The notes beneath the pieces were generated by a model. It did not search any database, was not told the origin of the DNA, and saw only the letters and a program-made list of their open reading frames with translations. Positions 19,068 through 28,364 of a DNA stretch of 64,000 nucleotides are shown in pieces (positions within the stretch are counted from its first letter, which is position 1; every line of letters begins with the position of its first letter). Where the stretch lies: the NCBI GenBank assembly GCA_016617855.1, contig JAECUM010003195.1:1-64000 (forward strand), given 5' to 3'. This stretch comes from Megalonaias nervosa (lineage: Eukaryota > Mollusca > Bivalvia > Unionida > Unionidae). A program made the position numbers and the translations under genes.

Positions 19068-19462
19068 TTGACAATTGTTTTATGCAACCTCAGATATAAT
19101 GAAACAAAAAAAAATTACCGAAGAAAAACAGTTGGTGGATTTTTGGGAAATATATTTACTAAAATTATTGAAAATGTTCCGGGAATAGCGCATAAAGTTG
19201 CACCAATTGCACTAGACGCATCAAAAGCTTTTGCAACTGGCGCCGCATCTGCTGCTGGAACTGCTGTGGGTAAAAAATAACTGCTAAAATTAAAGGCAAT
19301 CCGCAGTGTGGATCACCACCGACAATCAAACAAGATATATCAGAAATCGCTCCAACAAAAGAAACTCAACGTGCTATGATAACAAGAACAAAAAAACTTT
19401 TATCACCAAAGGGCGAGCAGATTATACAAAAATTAATATCTAAAGTAACAGCGCCGCAATAA
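19068..19462 (+). pseudogene. Small helical virion-type protein, element B, frameshifted
   Basis: A frame with VGGFLGNIFTKIIENVPG and an Ala-rich amphipathic part runs to 19280. A shift there gives the conserved tail (EIAPTKETQRAM) ending at 19462. The only ATG near the start of similarity (19098) is one base out of frame after a run of nine A; element C has its ATG out of frame at the same place. Equivalent to the A gene 14191-14655 and the C gene at about 47.8-48.14 kb. Likely internal virion protein, unproven. Confidence 0.5.
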
Positions 19463-19534
19463 AATTGTTACCGTTAGAAAATTGTTATCGTTAGAAAATC
19501 ATGAATGAAAATTATATAATCTAATAAATAAAAA

Positions 19535-21093
19535 ATGTCTGTCAAAAATTATCTCGATTTAGCAGAAACTTATGACATCAACAACACCGTAACAGAATTT
19601 GAATATATTGAGTATCTCGACGAAAATTCTAATGAGCCAAATAAAGCTGGTGTCAGAACATTTAATGCCCTAGACGAAGATATATTTTTATTACCTCACA
19701 AGGCAATATTGGAAGTTCGCGGCCAGATTATGACAATAGCTAATGTACCTGTTGCAATTGTAGCTAACACAGAAGTAGCTCTTATAAATGATGGCTGGTG
19801 TTTATTTAACAGTGCCAGATATCAGCTGGCCAATCAAACTGTCGGAGATATTTCAAGTCACTTACAAGTTGCAAGTACAATCTTAAATATTATTTCGTTT
19901 TCCGACGATTACTCCAGATCGACTGGAACTAATATGATGTGGTTTAAAGATACCGGAAGTGGTGGGTCTGGTTTCATGGCATCGTCTGAATTTTCAACCG
20001 GAGGTCCACCTCTTTTAGTGGCTGGAGCTAATGCCGCTGCAGATGCTGCAACTGTAAGAGATTTTCTTATTGCTAATGCTGCTGCGCTAGGTATAGTCGA
20101 ACCAGGTGCAGACGCTGGTGAGGCCGCTACAAGAGTTTCACTTACTGCAGCTTCCAATAATCTTAGTATAACACCACCAGGTGAGGCTGCAACCGGCACT
20201 GAAATGTTGAATTTGATTAATAACTCAATTCCTATCGTCAGAAAAAATATACGTTACAATGAAGGTTGTACCAGAAGAAAGGCACTTGCAGCAGCATCAC
20301 GTCAATTACAATAATGATGCCGTTAAGTACAATATTTAGATTTTGTCGCGACTACAATAAAGTATTTCGTGGAGTTAAACATACACTTATTTTAGATCGA
20401 TCAGAACAGAACGACTGTTTATTTCGGGCTGGCGGAGCTGATGTACAGTTTATCATAAACAAACTTGCTCTGTGGATGCCACGAATAACTCCATCAATCA
20501 CTAAAATGTCAGAATTAAATAATATACTTGATAAACTCTCAAGCAGAATTAATTTTCAGCAACATAAAATATATCAAACAGCAGTTCCAAACACTACCGA
20601 CTACACATGGCTAGTTACAACAACATCAAGTGAACAACTGCCGAGGCAATTATTTGTTGTATTTCAACGGCAAGCGCGACGTGGTAACCAACAACAAAAT
20701 AACGCAATATTTGATAATGCCGATGTTAGACGAATACATGCTAGACTAAATTCAAAGCAATATCCAGAACAAGCAATAGAATGTAATTTTGCAGATGACG
20801 CTAATAAAAATATTACTCGACCTTACATGTACCTGCTCGACACAGTGCAAAAATACCAGGATGTTGGAGACAGATCTCAGATATCAGTAGAGGAATTTCG
20901 TACACTTTATCCGATATTTTATTTTGATGTTAGTAAACATAGCAATCGAGCTGTCGACTCAACAGCTGATATTGAAATTACCTGGACACTTGGAGCAGTT
21001 CCAGTAGCGCAGTTGTACGTGTACGCGTTAGTGATCAGCGACAGATTTATTACGATTGATTCTGTTGGAGGCAAAATGACAGTACAAGTTTAA
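19535..21093 (+). pseudogene. Major capsid protein (double jelly-roll), element B, one frameshift
   Basis: Two frames, 19535-20314 and 20266-21093, together cover a full MCP of about 515 codons. Compared with element C (CGCCAAATAACAATAATG) the B sequence (CGTCAATTACAATAATG) lacks one base near 20305, which is the only break seen. Conserved segments include SFSDDYSRSTGTNMMWFKD, STIFRFCRDYNKVF and FRTLYPIFYFDVSKH. Start codon follows TATATAATCTAATAAAT. The 19.97-20.2 kb part is Gly/Ala-rich and would form a surface loop. Otherwise well preserved. Confidence 0.85.
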
Positions 21094-21112
21094 TCTGTAA
21101 CTTTAATATAAG

Positions 21113-21503
21113 ATGACAAAATATATTGTAAAAGAAATATATTTAACTGATTGTCAAGTTAAAAAATTAGCAGCTGCTGTTGCAAAGCAGAGGCAGGTAT
21201 CATTAAAAATCAACCCTGACATTTCCAAGGGTACCTTAACAAAATTAATGTTAACCAAAAAAACAAATAAATAAGTATAACCGCGGCAAACCTTTTGTTT
21301 TAAATTTAAGTGCCACGCAAATAACAACAATGTCAAAACAAGGTGGTTTCTTTGGTCCGGCATTATCAGTAATAGCCAGAACGTTATTACCTAAAATTTT
21401 GCCGGTGTTAGGTACATTAGGACTAGCAGCAGCGTCTGGAGCAATGTCTGGAGTAACGAAAAAAGCAGTTGAGGGCAGTGGTATAAAGAAACTTTCAGTT
21501 TAA
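21113..21503 (+). pseudogene. Small structural protein with hydrophobic tail, element B, one frameshift
   Basis: ATG 21113 opens a frame (VKEIYLTDCQVKKLAAAV) that stops at 21272. A shift near 21262 restores similarity to the intact element C protein 49964-50389 (NRGKPF, then GPALSVIA and LPVLGTLGLAAASG). The hydrophobic C-terminal part could associate with membranes or be buried in the capsid. Sits between MCP and the basic protein as in A and C. Confidence 0.6.
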
Positions 21504-21525
21504 TTTTATTTGACTGATAAATATA

Positions 21526-21700
21526 ATGCCACGACGAAGAAAAACAACAACGGAAAAAAAAGACACCGCGACGTCGAAGAACAATCAAAGAAGGATTTAT
21601 TCCAATAGCTCCACTTTTAGGGGGATTAGCGGGAAGTCTACTGCCAAATCTGCTGGGAATAGGACGAGGACTAACATTACCGGGAACACGGCCCCGCTAA
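21526..21700 (+). pseudogene. Small basic core-like protein, element B, frameshifted
   Basis: Starts at ATG 21526 (AAATATAATG) with a Lys/Arg/Thr-rich N-terminus, then a frame change near 21585 leads to IAPLLGGLAGSLLPNLLG and a closing LPGTR, stopping at 21698. Element C has the unbroken version (50459-50653, 64 residues). Because of the indel the B start codon is in frame with the protease instead. The basic plus Gly/Leu-rich composition resembles DNA-binding core peptides such as adenovirus pX; that is a comparison only. Confidence 0.5.
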
Positions 21701-22145
21701 GTAACTTTGATATACTTCATAAGCTAAAACAAGTAAAAAATTTCCACGGAGTTTATTCCAAAGATGAACTTGCTGGGAAAATCACTTGTGATTTTGTGGG
21801 TGGTTTCTGTGTGATAAATATACAAGATTTCAACGACGGATCTGGTACACATTGGGTAGCAGTTTATAATAACAATTATTTTGACTCATTTGGGCTTCCT
21901 CCAAGTGACGCAATAAAAAATATATGTCCAGATATAAAATAATTAATTACTCGTCCAATCAACTTCAACCTATTGGAACATCAGCTTGTGGATATTATTG
22001 CGTGATGTTTATAAAACAGATATCTAAATCCCCTAACAACGTCAGGAGATCGGATTCCAATTTTTTAAAATTTATTTTACAGTTTGACAAGCATCCACCT
22101 CACGCCAATGATGAGATTGCAATTAATTTTGCCAATTTTATCTAA
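21694..22145 (+). pseudogene. Adenain-like cysteine protease, element B, one frameshift
   Basis: Similarity starts at LSNFDIL (about 21700) with no ATG of its own. The catalytic His is in GTHWVAVYN, Asp in YFDSFG, Gln in SNQLQP and Cys in SACGYYCVMF. The frame changes near 21935, between the Asp and the Gln/Cys parts. The second ORF continues to 22145. The motif set is the full adenain type. Same order and spacing as in C, where the frame of this region is unbroken. Confidence 0.78.
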
Positions 22146-22160
22146 ATTACAAATATAACA

Positions 22161-22322
22161 ATGTCAACATATTGTCTCAAATGTAAAACTAAAACAGATA
22201 ATATCAATGAAACAACAGAAAAAACAAAGAACAACAGGATGATGCTGAAAAGTATTTGCGCAATTTGTGGAAAAAGAAAAAGTATGTTTTTAAAACAAAT
22301 TGTCCGGAGCTGGATGTACTGA
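22161..22322 (+). CDS. Small zinc-ribbon protein, element B
   Basis: 53 residues from ATG 22161 (AAATATAACAATG) to TGA at 22320. Two CxxC pairs (CLKC near residue 5 and CAIC near 34) fit one zinc ribbon like the N-terminal ribbon of the A PLA2-like gene. The homologue at about 51.1 kb in C is frameshifted. Short, but position, start context and cysteine pattern support it. Confidence 0.5.
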   Translation: MSTYCLKCKTKTDNINETTEKTKNNRMMLKSICAICGKRKSMFLKQIVRSWMY

Positions 22323-22362
22323 CGTTGTCAGGGGCGTTATTTTAGTAGACGATTGATATATA

Positions 22363-22879
22363 ATGATATGCAAGTGCGATTCTAACAGAGATTTATGTCT
22401 CGAGCAAAATAAAATTGTCACATACTGTCAACAATGTAACAACAGAATTAATTGGAACAGGTATAGACATACATAAAGTAATTGGCAAATTGCCGAAACC
22501 AAAAGTCGGTTGGACATTGCCAGGCCATAAATATACTGGACCTTATAATCCTCTTGATAAACAACTTGATGAAAACGATAATCCGATGCCAGGACAAGAA
22601 CCTTACAATCAAGTTGATGAGATAGCTATGCGCCATGATATCTGCTATCGTGATCACGAGAACTCAAAATCAGACTGTGATAAGGTAATGTTGGACAAAC
22701 TTCGTGATATGAAACCGATAAATATGCGATAAAGGGTTGACCGAAAGTTGCTGCAGGGTTTTATTGGAGCAAACTATAAACTTGGACTCGGAGAGTCTCG
22801 ACTTGGCAATGATGATCTGGCCTCGAAGACTCTAGCATCTGAGCTACACAAACCTAAAAAAAAAGTTTCCGCGACGTAA
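22363..22879 (+). pseudogene. Zn-ribbon plus phospholipase A2-like protein, element B
   Basis: ATG 22363 (ATATATAATG) opens a Cys-rich start (CKCD, CQQC). A frame change near 22445 leads to the PLA2-like part: LPGHKYTGPYNP and AMRHDICYRDH, with the His-Asp pair. A TAA at 22729-22731 interrupts the C-terminal helix region, which is then open to 22879 (GANYKLGLGES). The calcium loop has TGPYN where A has CGPGT. Counterparts: 1326-1841 and 51341-51895. The end overlaps the integrase start region. Confidence 0.7.
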
Positions 22880-23723
22880 CGTTGTCGCAAATGCCGTTGA
22901 CGATATCTGGGCGATAGATTTAGTAGATGTGTCAAATCTAGCTGAATTTAACGATAACAGAAAATATCTTTTTAATGTCATAGATGTTTTTAGTAAATAT
23001 GCTTATAGTGTGCCAGTTTCAGACAAGACATGAACGTCAATAACTGATGCGCTAAAACAAATAATAACAACTGCAGAAAGAAAACCAAATAGAATCTGGA
23101 CTGATCACGGAGCAGAATTTTTTAATAAAAAATTCGAGCAGTTTTTGCTCCAAAATAACATCAAAAAATATGTTACAGGAAACGAAGGTAAAAGCGTTGT
23201 CGTCGAGCGATTTAATCGTACACCAAACGAAAAATTCATAAGTATTTATCAGCTAAAAATACAAATAAATATATTGATAATTTACAAAACATTGTTGACG
23301 AATACAATAAGACGAAACACTGAACCACTAAAATGTTGCCAGATGACGCAATTAAAAATCCGATATTAGCAAACGAAAACATGTATCGAAGACATAAATT
23401 TAAAGTTGGTGATCGAGCTAGAATTTCTCTAACGAAAAAAAACATTTGAAAAAGGATTTACTCCGAACTGGAGCGAAGAAGTACTTGTTGTTGATAAAGT
23501 ACTTTTAACAATACCTGTAACATACGCGCTAACAGATTTATTAGGTGAACCTATAACTGGCAGTTTTTACGAGCAGGAGCTTCAGAAAACTTCCCAAGAC
23601 GTATTTGTTATTGGAAAAGTTATCCGAGAACGCGGCAACAAAAGTTTAGTTAAATGGAGAGGATACAGCGATAAATTTAATAGCTGGGTGCCAACTAAAT
23701 CGATTTCATCGACTGCAATATAA
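22808..23723 (+). pseudogene. Retroviral-type integrase with chromodomain, element B, several breaks
   Basis: The N-terminal mark FPRRNVVANAVDDIW (about 22870) is typical of Polinton integrases. The first catalytic Asp lies in VIDVFSKYA, the second in WTDHGAEFF and the Glu in VVERFNRT. The C-terminus has VKWRGYSDKFNSW (about 23650-23690), a chromodomain core that may target chromatin. Breaks: TGA near 23031 and frameshifts near 23240, 23330 and 23445. About 75% similar at DNA level to the C integrase by eye. Stop at 23721. Confidence 0.82.
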
Positions 23724-23736
23724 ACTTAGAAAATCT

Positions 23737-24238
23737 CTAGAGTTTTTCCAAATTTTGTGCAATAATGTTATTAAAAATTTGTTCGTACTTTACAAGTACA
23801 GATTTACATTTGATAGTTTTACAGAACGAAATTAAATATAATTTTCTTGCATTATCAACTGGCATTAAATTAAATATTTTAACAAAAATAAAATCATATT
23901 TTAGATTTCTTTGATGGCCAGTTATTTTCAGATTTAGAAAGGTTTGATAAGCTGCCAAAATATTTGTTGTTCGGTAACTGTAAAATTAAATTTTATTATT
24001 TTTTTAGCAATGTGATATTTAACATTATATCGTCCAGTTGTTGGTCTGCTGTAATTTTTCTGTCAGCGACAGCAAGCACTTCATCATCGTCATTGTTGTC
24101 GTACAAAATATCATCTTCGCTATAGCTAGAAAATTTGTTGGTGACTTTGTTGTTAGTGATTGTATAACTTGCTGTAATTTTGTCGTTAGAGATAAAATCT
24201 CCCGCATATATATCAGCAAGTCTTTTCATCAAGTTCAT
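23737..24238 (-). CDS. Acidic small protein with possible -1 frameshift extension, element B
   Basis: ATG 24238 (ATTATAATATG) opens 80 residues: MNLMKRLADIYAGDF, an acidic middle (SEDDILYDNNDDDE) and an end in LKK followed by TAATAA. The stop comes directly after the in-frame heptamer A AAA AAA; the -1 frame then continues with a conserved segment (IKFNFTV, EQQIFWQLIKPF). The element C copy (52742-53265) has the same heptamer, same stops and same -1 continuation. In B the extension is later broken by one missing base near 23927. No family recognised. Convergent with the integrase gene. Confidence 0.52.
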
Positions 24239-24272
24239 ATTATAATATACTTTTATCTAATTTATAATAATA

Positions 24273-24569
24273 ATGTCTAGCGAAACGAAATCTCCCGATG
24301 TTAAATATCATCAAAAAGTTAATATATTAAATTACAGAGAACTGGCTGAAGCAATTCGAAAATGTCTGTCGGGTTAGAGTGCATATTTGATTAATGTAAA
24401 TATAATGCAAGGCGAGGCTGATAAAATTCTCCTAACAACGGCAGAAAAAAATAAACTTAATGAAAGTTCATTTTTAACATTAAAATTTGATAAAGATGAT
24501 GTTTTGATGTTTGCACATAATTGTCTTACTAAAACCGAGCTAAGAAACATCATTGATCGTCATATTTAA
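24273..24569 (+). pseudogene. Small conserved hypothetical protein, element B, one stop
   Basis: One frame of 98 codons from ATG 24273 (ATAATAATG) to 24569 with a TAG at 24375-24377. Conserved with 53301-53587 in element C (YHQKVNI, LTVAEKNKL, DDVLMFAHNCL). Predicted alpha/beta, no known domain. Divergent from the acidic protein gene by 34 bp, so the two probably share a promoter region; its end overlaps the HNH gene on the other strand by 20 bp. Confidence 0.5.
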
Positions 24570-25374
24570 AACTAAATCTGTCGAAGGTTAACATTGACGT
24601 TGCTGTTTTGTATATATTATCTGCAATAAATTTTACTGCCCGAGAATTAATTTCATGATATTTTGCGGCAGCTGATATTGATTTAAATTTCATTTTTTCT
24701 CCAGTTTCTAAATTTGTTGAAACAATTGGTCTTTTAGGATTTTTAAAATTATTACCGCCACCTATACCACGTTTAGTATTTTCTTTTTGTGTAACTAAAT
24801 CTAAATTTTCTAAACGATTGTAGGTTTTAATTTTGTTAATGTGATCGATAACTAAATTATTTGGAATTGCGTCATTAAATGTTTCGTACACAAAACGATG
24901 GGCTTTATAACAAACCGTGTCAGTCTTAGTTTTACGTACCATTACATTCAAATATCCAGTGTTTTGCATAAAACCAACAACTTTTTTAGTTTTCCTATGC
25001 CGGATAATTCTGCGATCATTAGCTTCGTATAGATCAAATACTTTATGAGGTTGAAACTCATTTTGTAAAGCTAAATTCTCAATATTATCATCGCTGATTC
25101 AATTATTTACTCGATAGACTTGCTGACCTTCTGGAATGTCCTCGCAAAACAAACTATAAATAAAATCTTTTCTGAACATTTCGGTGATATCTGTATCATC
25201 TCCTTTTACTGAAATCATCATACCAGCTGGAGTTGGTTTTCCTACAGATGTTTTAGATTTTATGTTAATAACTGAACCAAGTACATTTGCAGCATATAAG
25301 TTGTACATTGGGTGAACATGATAAGTTTCTTGCTCTTCCGCTGTCATTCTGATATATCTCAAAATTTCTGTCAT
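24550..25374 (-). pseudogene. HNH homing-type endonuclease with duplicated domain, element B, one stop
   Basis: A single frame of 275 codons from ATG 25374 with one TGA at 25099-25101. The C-terminal half holds a normal NUMOD4-like part (FQPHKVFDLYEANDRR), HNH core (VIDHINKIKTYNRLENLDL) and NUMOD1-like end (FKSISAAAKYHEI). The N-terminal half repeats the first two parts (YHVHPMYNLYAANVLGS ... SLFCEDIPEGQQVYRVN) but has lost the HNH residues. The same two-part plan is in element C (53600-54372), while A has a single-domain form (6639-7139). Antisense to its neighbours, sitting between a small gene and PolB. Confidence 0.75.
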
Positions 25375-25447
25375 TATACTATAGGGATTTATATCTCTAA
25401 TTAATTTTTTACGTAATTTTTAATTAAATATAAAAATACTATATATA

Positions 25448-27317
25448 ATGTTAAACTTGCGCGATACTGCTAAAAAGAGCATTATCAAAACAGAAAAAAT
25501 TGCTAGTGCATTCTCAGGATACGACAATAGTTACAAATTTGATGTTCAAAATGATTTAGCAAATTTTAACTCTATAAATTTATGTCATCTTTTACAACCT
25601 GTTGTATCTAAGGAACTTACAGTTCACAAAAGTATCAAACTAACAGTTCAGTATCATATGATTTTATCAAAATTACATGTAATCGAAAAAGATATACTTG
25701 ATATAATTTTTTAAAATACAAGTTTCGAGAAAGAAATTTCTGAGCCATATTTAACAGCTAAATCACGAAAAATATTAACTGGAACAAATATTTCCTCTGT
25801 CGCCGATGAAATGCACCAAGAAATAAATAAAAAATTGGAGGAATTTACTTCATCTGGGTGAGGTTGGAAATTTGAAATGATAAAAGAAGTTTTAATTCAT
25901 ACAGCAAAATATAACGTACTTCGAGGTAGTTCTTATGTTGATCCTCCAAAAAAATTAAAAACAAAAAATGCCTAATAAATGTCAAAAACAACAAATATGC
26001 ACAAAATATTTGGAATAAATTTAGTTGTAAAACATTTGGTGATTATAACGATATATATTTGAAAACAGATGTTTTATTACTAGCAGATGTTTTTGAAAGT
26101 TTTCGTCGAGTAAGCTACAGCAGTTATGGACTAGATCCTTGTTGGTATTATTCTGCTCCCGGGCTGTCATGGGACGCTCTACTAAAAACAAGCAAAATAG
26201 AATTAGATCTCTTAACAGACGTCGATATGTCTAATTTTATTGAAAAGGGTATTCGCGGCGGAATTAGTGTTATAACAAAAAGATATGCAGTAGCTAGTAA
26301 TAAATATCTTAAAAAGTATGATAAAATCTCCCGTCGAGTTATCTTATTTATCTAGATTGCGTCAATTTGTACGGATATGCAATGTCAGAGCCAATGCTGT
26401 GCGGTGGATTTCATTGGATATCTCCAGATCAATTTCTTAAAGAAACTGAAAAAGATTTTTCCGATGTCAGTTATTTTGTTGAAGTTGATCTAGATTATCC
26501 TAGTTCGTTGCATGATCTACACAACGACTACCCATTTTGTGCAGAGTCGATGATGATAGATTACAGTTTACTATCACCCGAGCTTCGAGCCATGACAACA
26601 GCAAAAAATTCGATCGTTAATAAGTTAATTCCAAATTTGCTAAATAGAAATAATTACGTGATACATTACAAAAATTTAAAACAAGCAGTAGATGCTGGAC
26701 TAATTCTGAGAAAAGTCCATCGTATGCTAAAATTTAATCAGTCTAGGTGGATGTCAAATTAGATTGACTTAAATACCAAACGTCGTGCTAAGACCGACTT
26801 TGAGAAAAACTTTTTTAAGTTAATGAACAACTCGGTGTTTGGAAAGACAATGGAGAACATTAGAAAGCGAGTTTCAGTAGAAATTGTTAATGATATCAAT
26901 CGCAGAAATAAATTAGTTAACGATGATGGTTTTGTCAGCATGAAAACATTTAATGAAAATCTTGTTGCAATACAACGACAAAAGACAAATTTAAAGTTAA
27001 ATAAACCGATTTATGTTGGTAAGGCTGTACTTGATATATCATAGTGGCTGATGTATGATTTTCACTATAATTTTACTAAAAAGCAGTGGCCAGATTCGGA
27101 GTTGTTATTTACTGATACAGATTCGCTAGTTTATAATATAAAATGTGAAGATGTCTATGAAGATATTTACAATAATAAAAATTTATTTGATTTATCAGAT
27201 TATCCGACTAGTAGTGGATTTCAAGATGATTCGAATAAGAAAGTTATTGGTAAAATGAAAGATGAGTTTATGTATATGGTAATTTCTCAAACATATATAT
27301 GTAATCGGATTTCATAG
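25448..27317 (+). pseudogene. Protein-primed family B DNA polymerase, element B, deleted and broken
   Basis: ATG 25448 (TATATATAATG) opens the N-terminal region. After about 25970 the exonuclease domain present in C and D (about 1.35 kb) is missing and the sequence resumes at WNKFSCKTFGDY. The palm region keeps CWYYSAPGLSWDALL, motif B (NNSVFGKTMENIRKR, about 26825) and motif C (FTDTDSLVYNI, about 27110). Multiple frame changes and stops occur (25712, 25858, near 26330, 26758, 27041). The 3' end is lost after VIGKMKDE at about 27265, where a tRNA-like string and the terminal repeat follow. This is the ordinary Polinton polymerase, unlike the A replicase. Confidence 0.82.
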
Positions 27318-27385
27318 CTCAGTGCAGGAATATTGGATTCTCGTGCTGAAGGTCTGTGGTTCGATTCCCATCACTGGCATATGTC
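27306..27385 (+). tRNA. tRNA-like sequence (probably pseudo)
   Basis: A box A-like CATAGCTCAGTG (27313-27324) is followed at tRNA spacing by a box B-like GTGGTTCGATTCCC (27357-27370). A loop TTCTCGT between partly pairing arms would give anticodon CTC (Glu), but the T stem pairs poorly. Lies between the truncated polymerase and the right terminal repeat, mirroring the tRNA-like string at 8334-8413. Confidence 0.35.
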
Positions 27386-27419
27386 GGTGGGTATGGTTCT
27401 AGATTACCAAAAATTATTT

Positions 27420-28077
27420 TAATTGGGGGTGCGAACCCCAACAGAAAAAAATACACTCTCCCACCATGTAACCACGTGGTGGGTGTACTTTTGCACTCAA
27501 CTCGGGGTTATCATGGGGAGAGTGTACAAAATCTTTTGGACGTACGTAAATCCCCCGTTTATGTAATGTGCCGTCTCTTAGGATAAGTTTATGTAATGTG
27601 CCGCCTCTTAGGATAAGTTTATATATCTTTTCGGATAAGTTTATGTATGTGCCGTCTCTTAGGATAAGTTTATGTGTTGTGTTGTGTCGTCTATAAAAAG
27701 TACGGATCACCCTCTGAACTTTCTAGAATGTCGTTTGGTAATCTAGGGGTTCACATGGGGGTTGATTCTGTACAAATTACCCTCTGAACTTTCTAGAATG
27801 TCGTTTGGCAATCTATGGGTTCACATGGGGGTTGTGCAGTCCTTATATGTATCCTCCGGACCTTCTAGGATGTCGTTTGGCAACCTAGGGGTTCATATGG
27901 GGGTTGTGTTTCGTCTAATTTCGAATCCTCTGAGCCTGCTAGGATGTCATTTGGCAACCTAGGGGTTCATATGGGGATATTTCGAATGCCCCTGAACTTG
28001 CTAGAATGTTTTTGGCAATCTAGGAGTTCATATGGGGTTGTGTTGTGATTATATGTTTTGTAAATATATTTGTATAT
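27420..28077. repeat. Terminal inverted repeat (family 1), copy facing left
   Basis: Inverted counterpart of 7615-8290. From inside out: structured element (27452-27526), minisatellite of TTAGGATAAGTTTATGT units (27570-27680), five copies of a unit of about 70 bp with CTAGAATGTCGTTTGG cores (27710-28040), then TTATATGTTTTGTAAATAT at the outer edge. The left copy has three of the 70-bp type units. Ends at about 28077; no target duplication shared with the left side was found. Confidence 0.85.
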
Positions 28078-28364
28078 CATTGTCAAATAAAACATAATTG
28101 GATGTTTTAGTAATATCATTCATCAACTATCTCTATGTCTGCCCAACCTATCATTTTCAGTTGCGATGTTCAATTAAAAAAGGTTTCTAAACTAGGATAT
28201 TCTTTTTCTGAGGTGGGGTCTCCTCTCCAAGATCGAAAAAAAATTCTGGCCACTCCAATAAAATATTTTTAGTTTTATTTTGAGCTGAAAATGACTCCTT
28301 AATAAAATTACAAAATAGAAGGTTTTATAGGAGAATTCTCGGTTTGGTTTAGGATCTGTCTATT
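28078..28364. other. Spacer between terminal repeat and remnant D
   Basis: About 290 bp with no gene or repeat recognised. Similarity to the element C polymerase begins at about 28365 (ACTAGTATCACGT...TTTTCAAAGC). Confidence 0.35.

Noticed and set aside
24038..24280. Plus-strand ORF with hydrophobic VIVVVQ stretch
   Set aside because: Antisense shadow of the acidic small protein, whose minus frame is conserved in element C.
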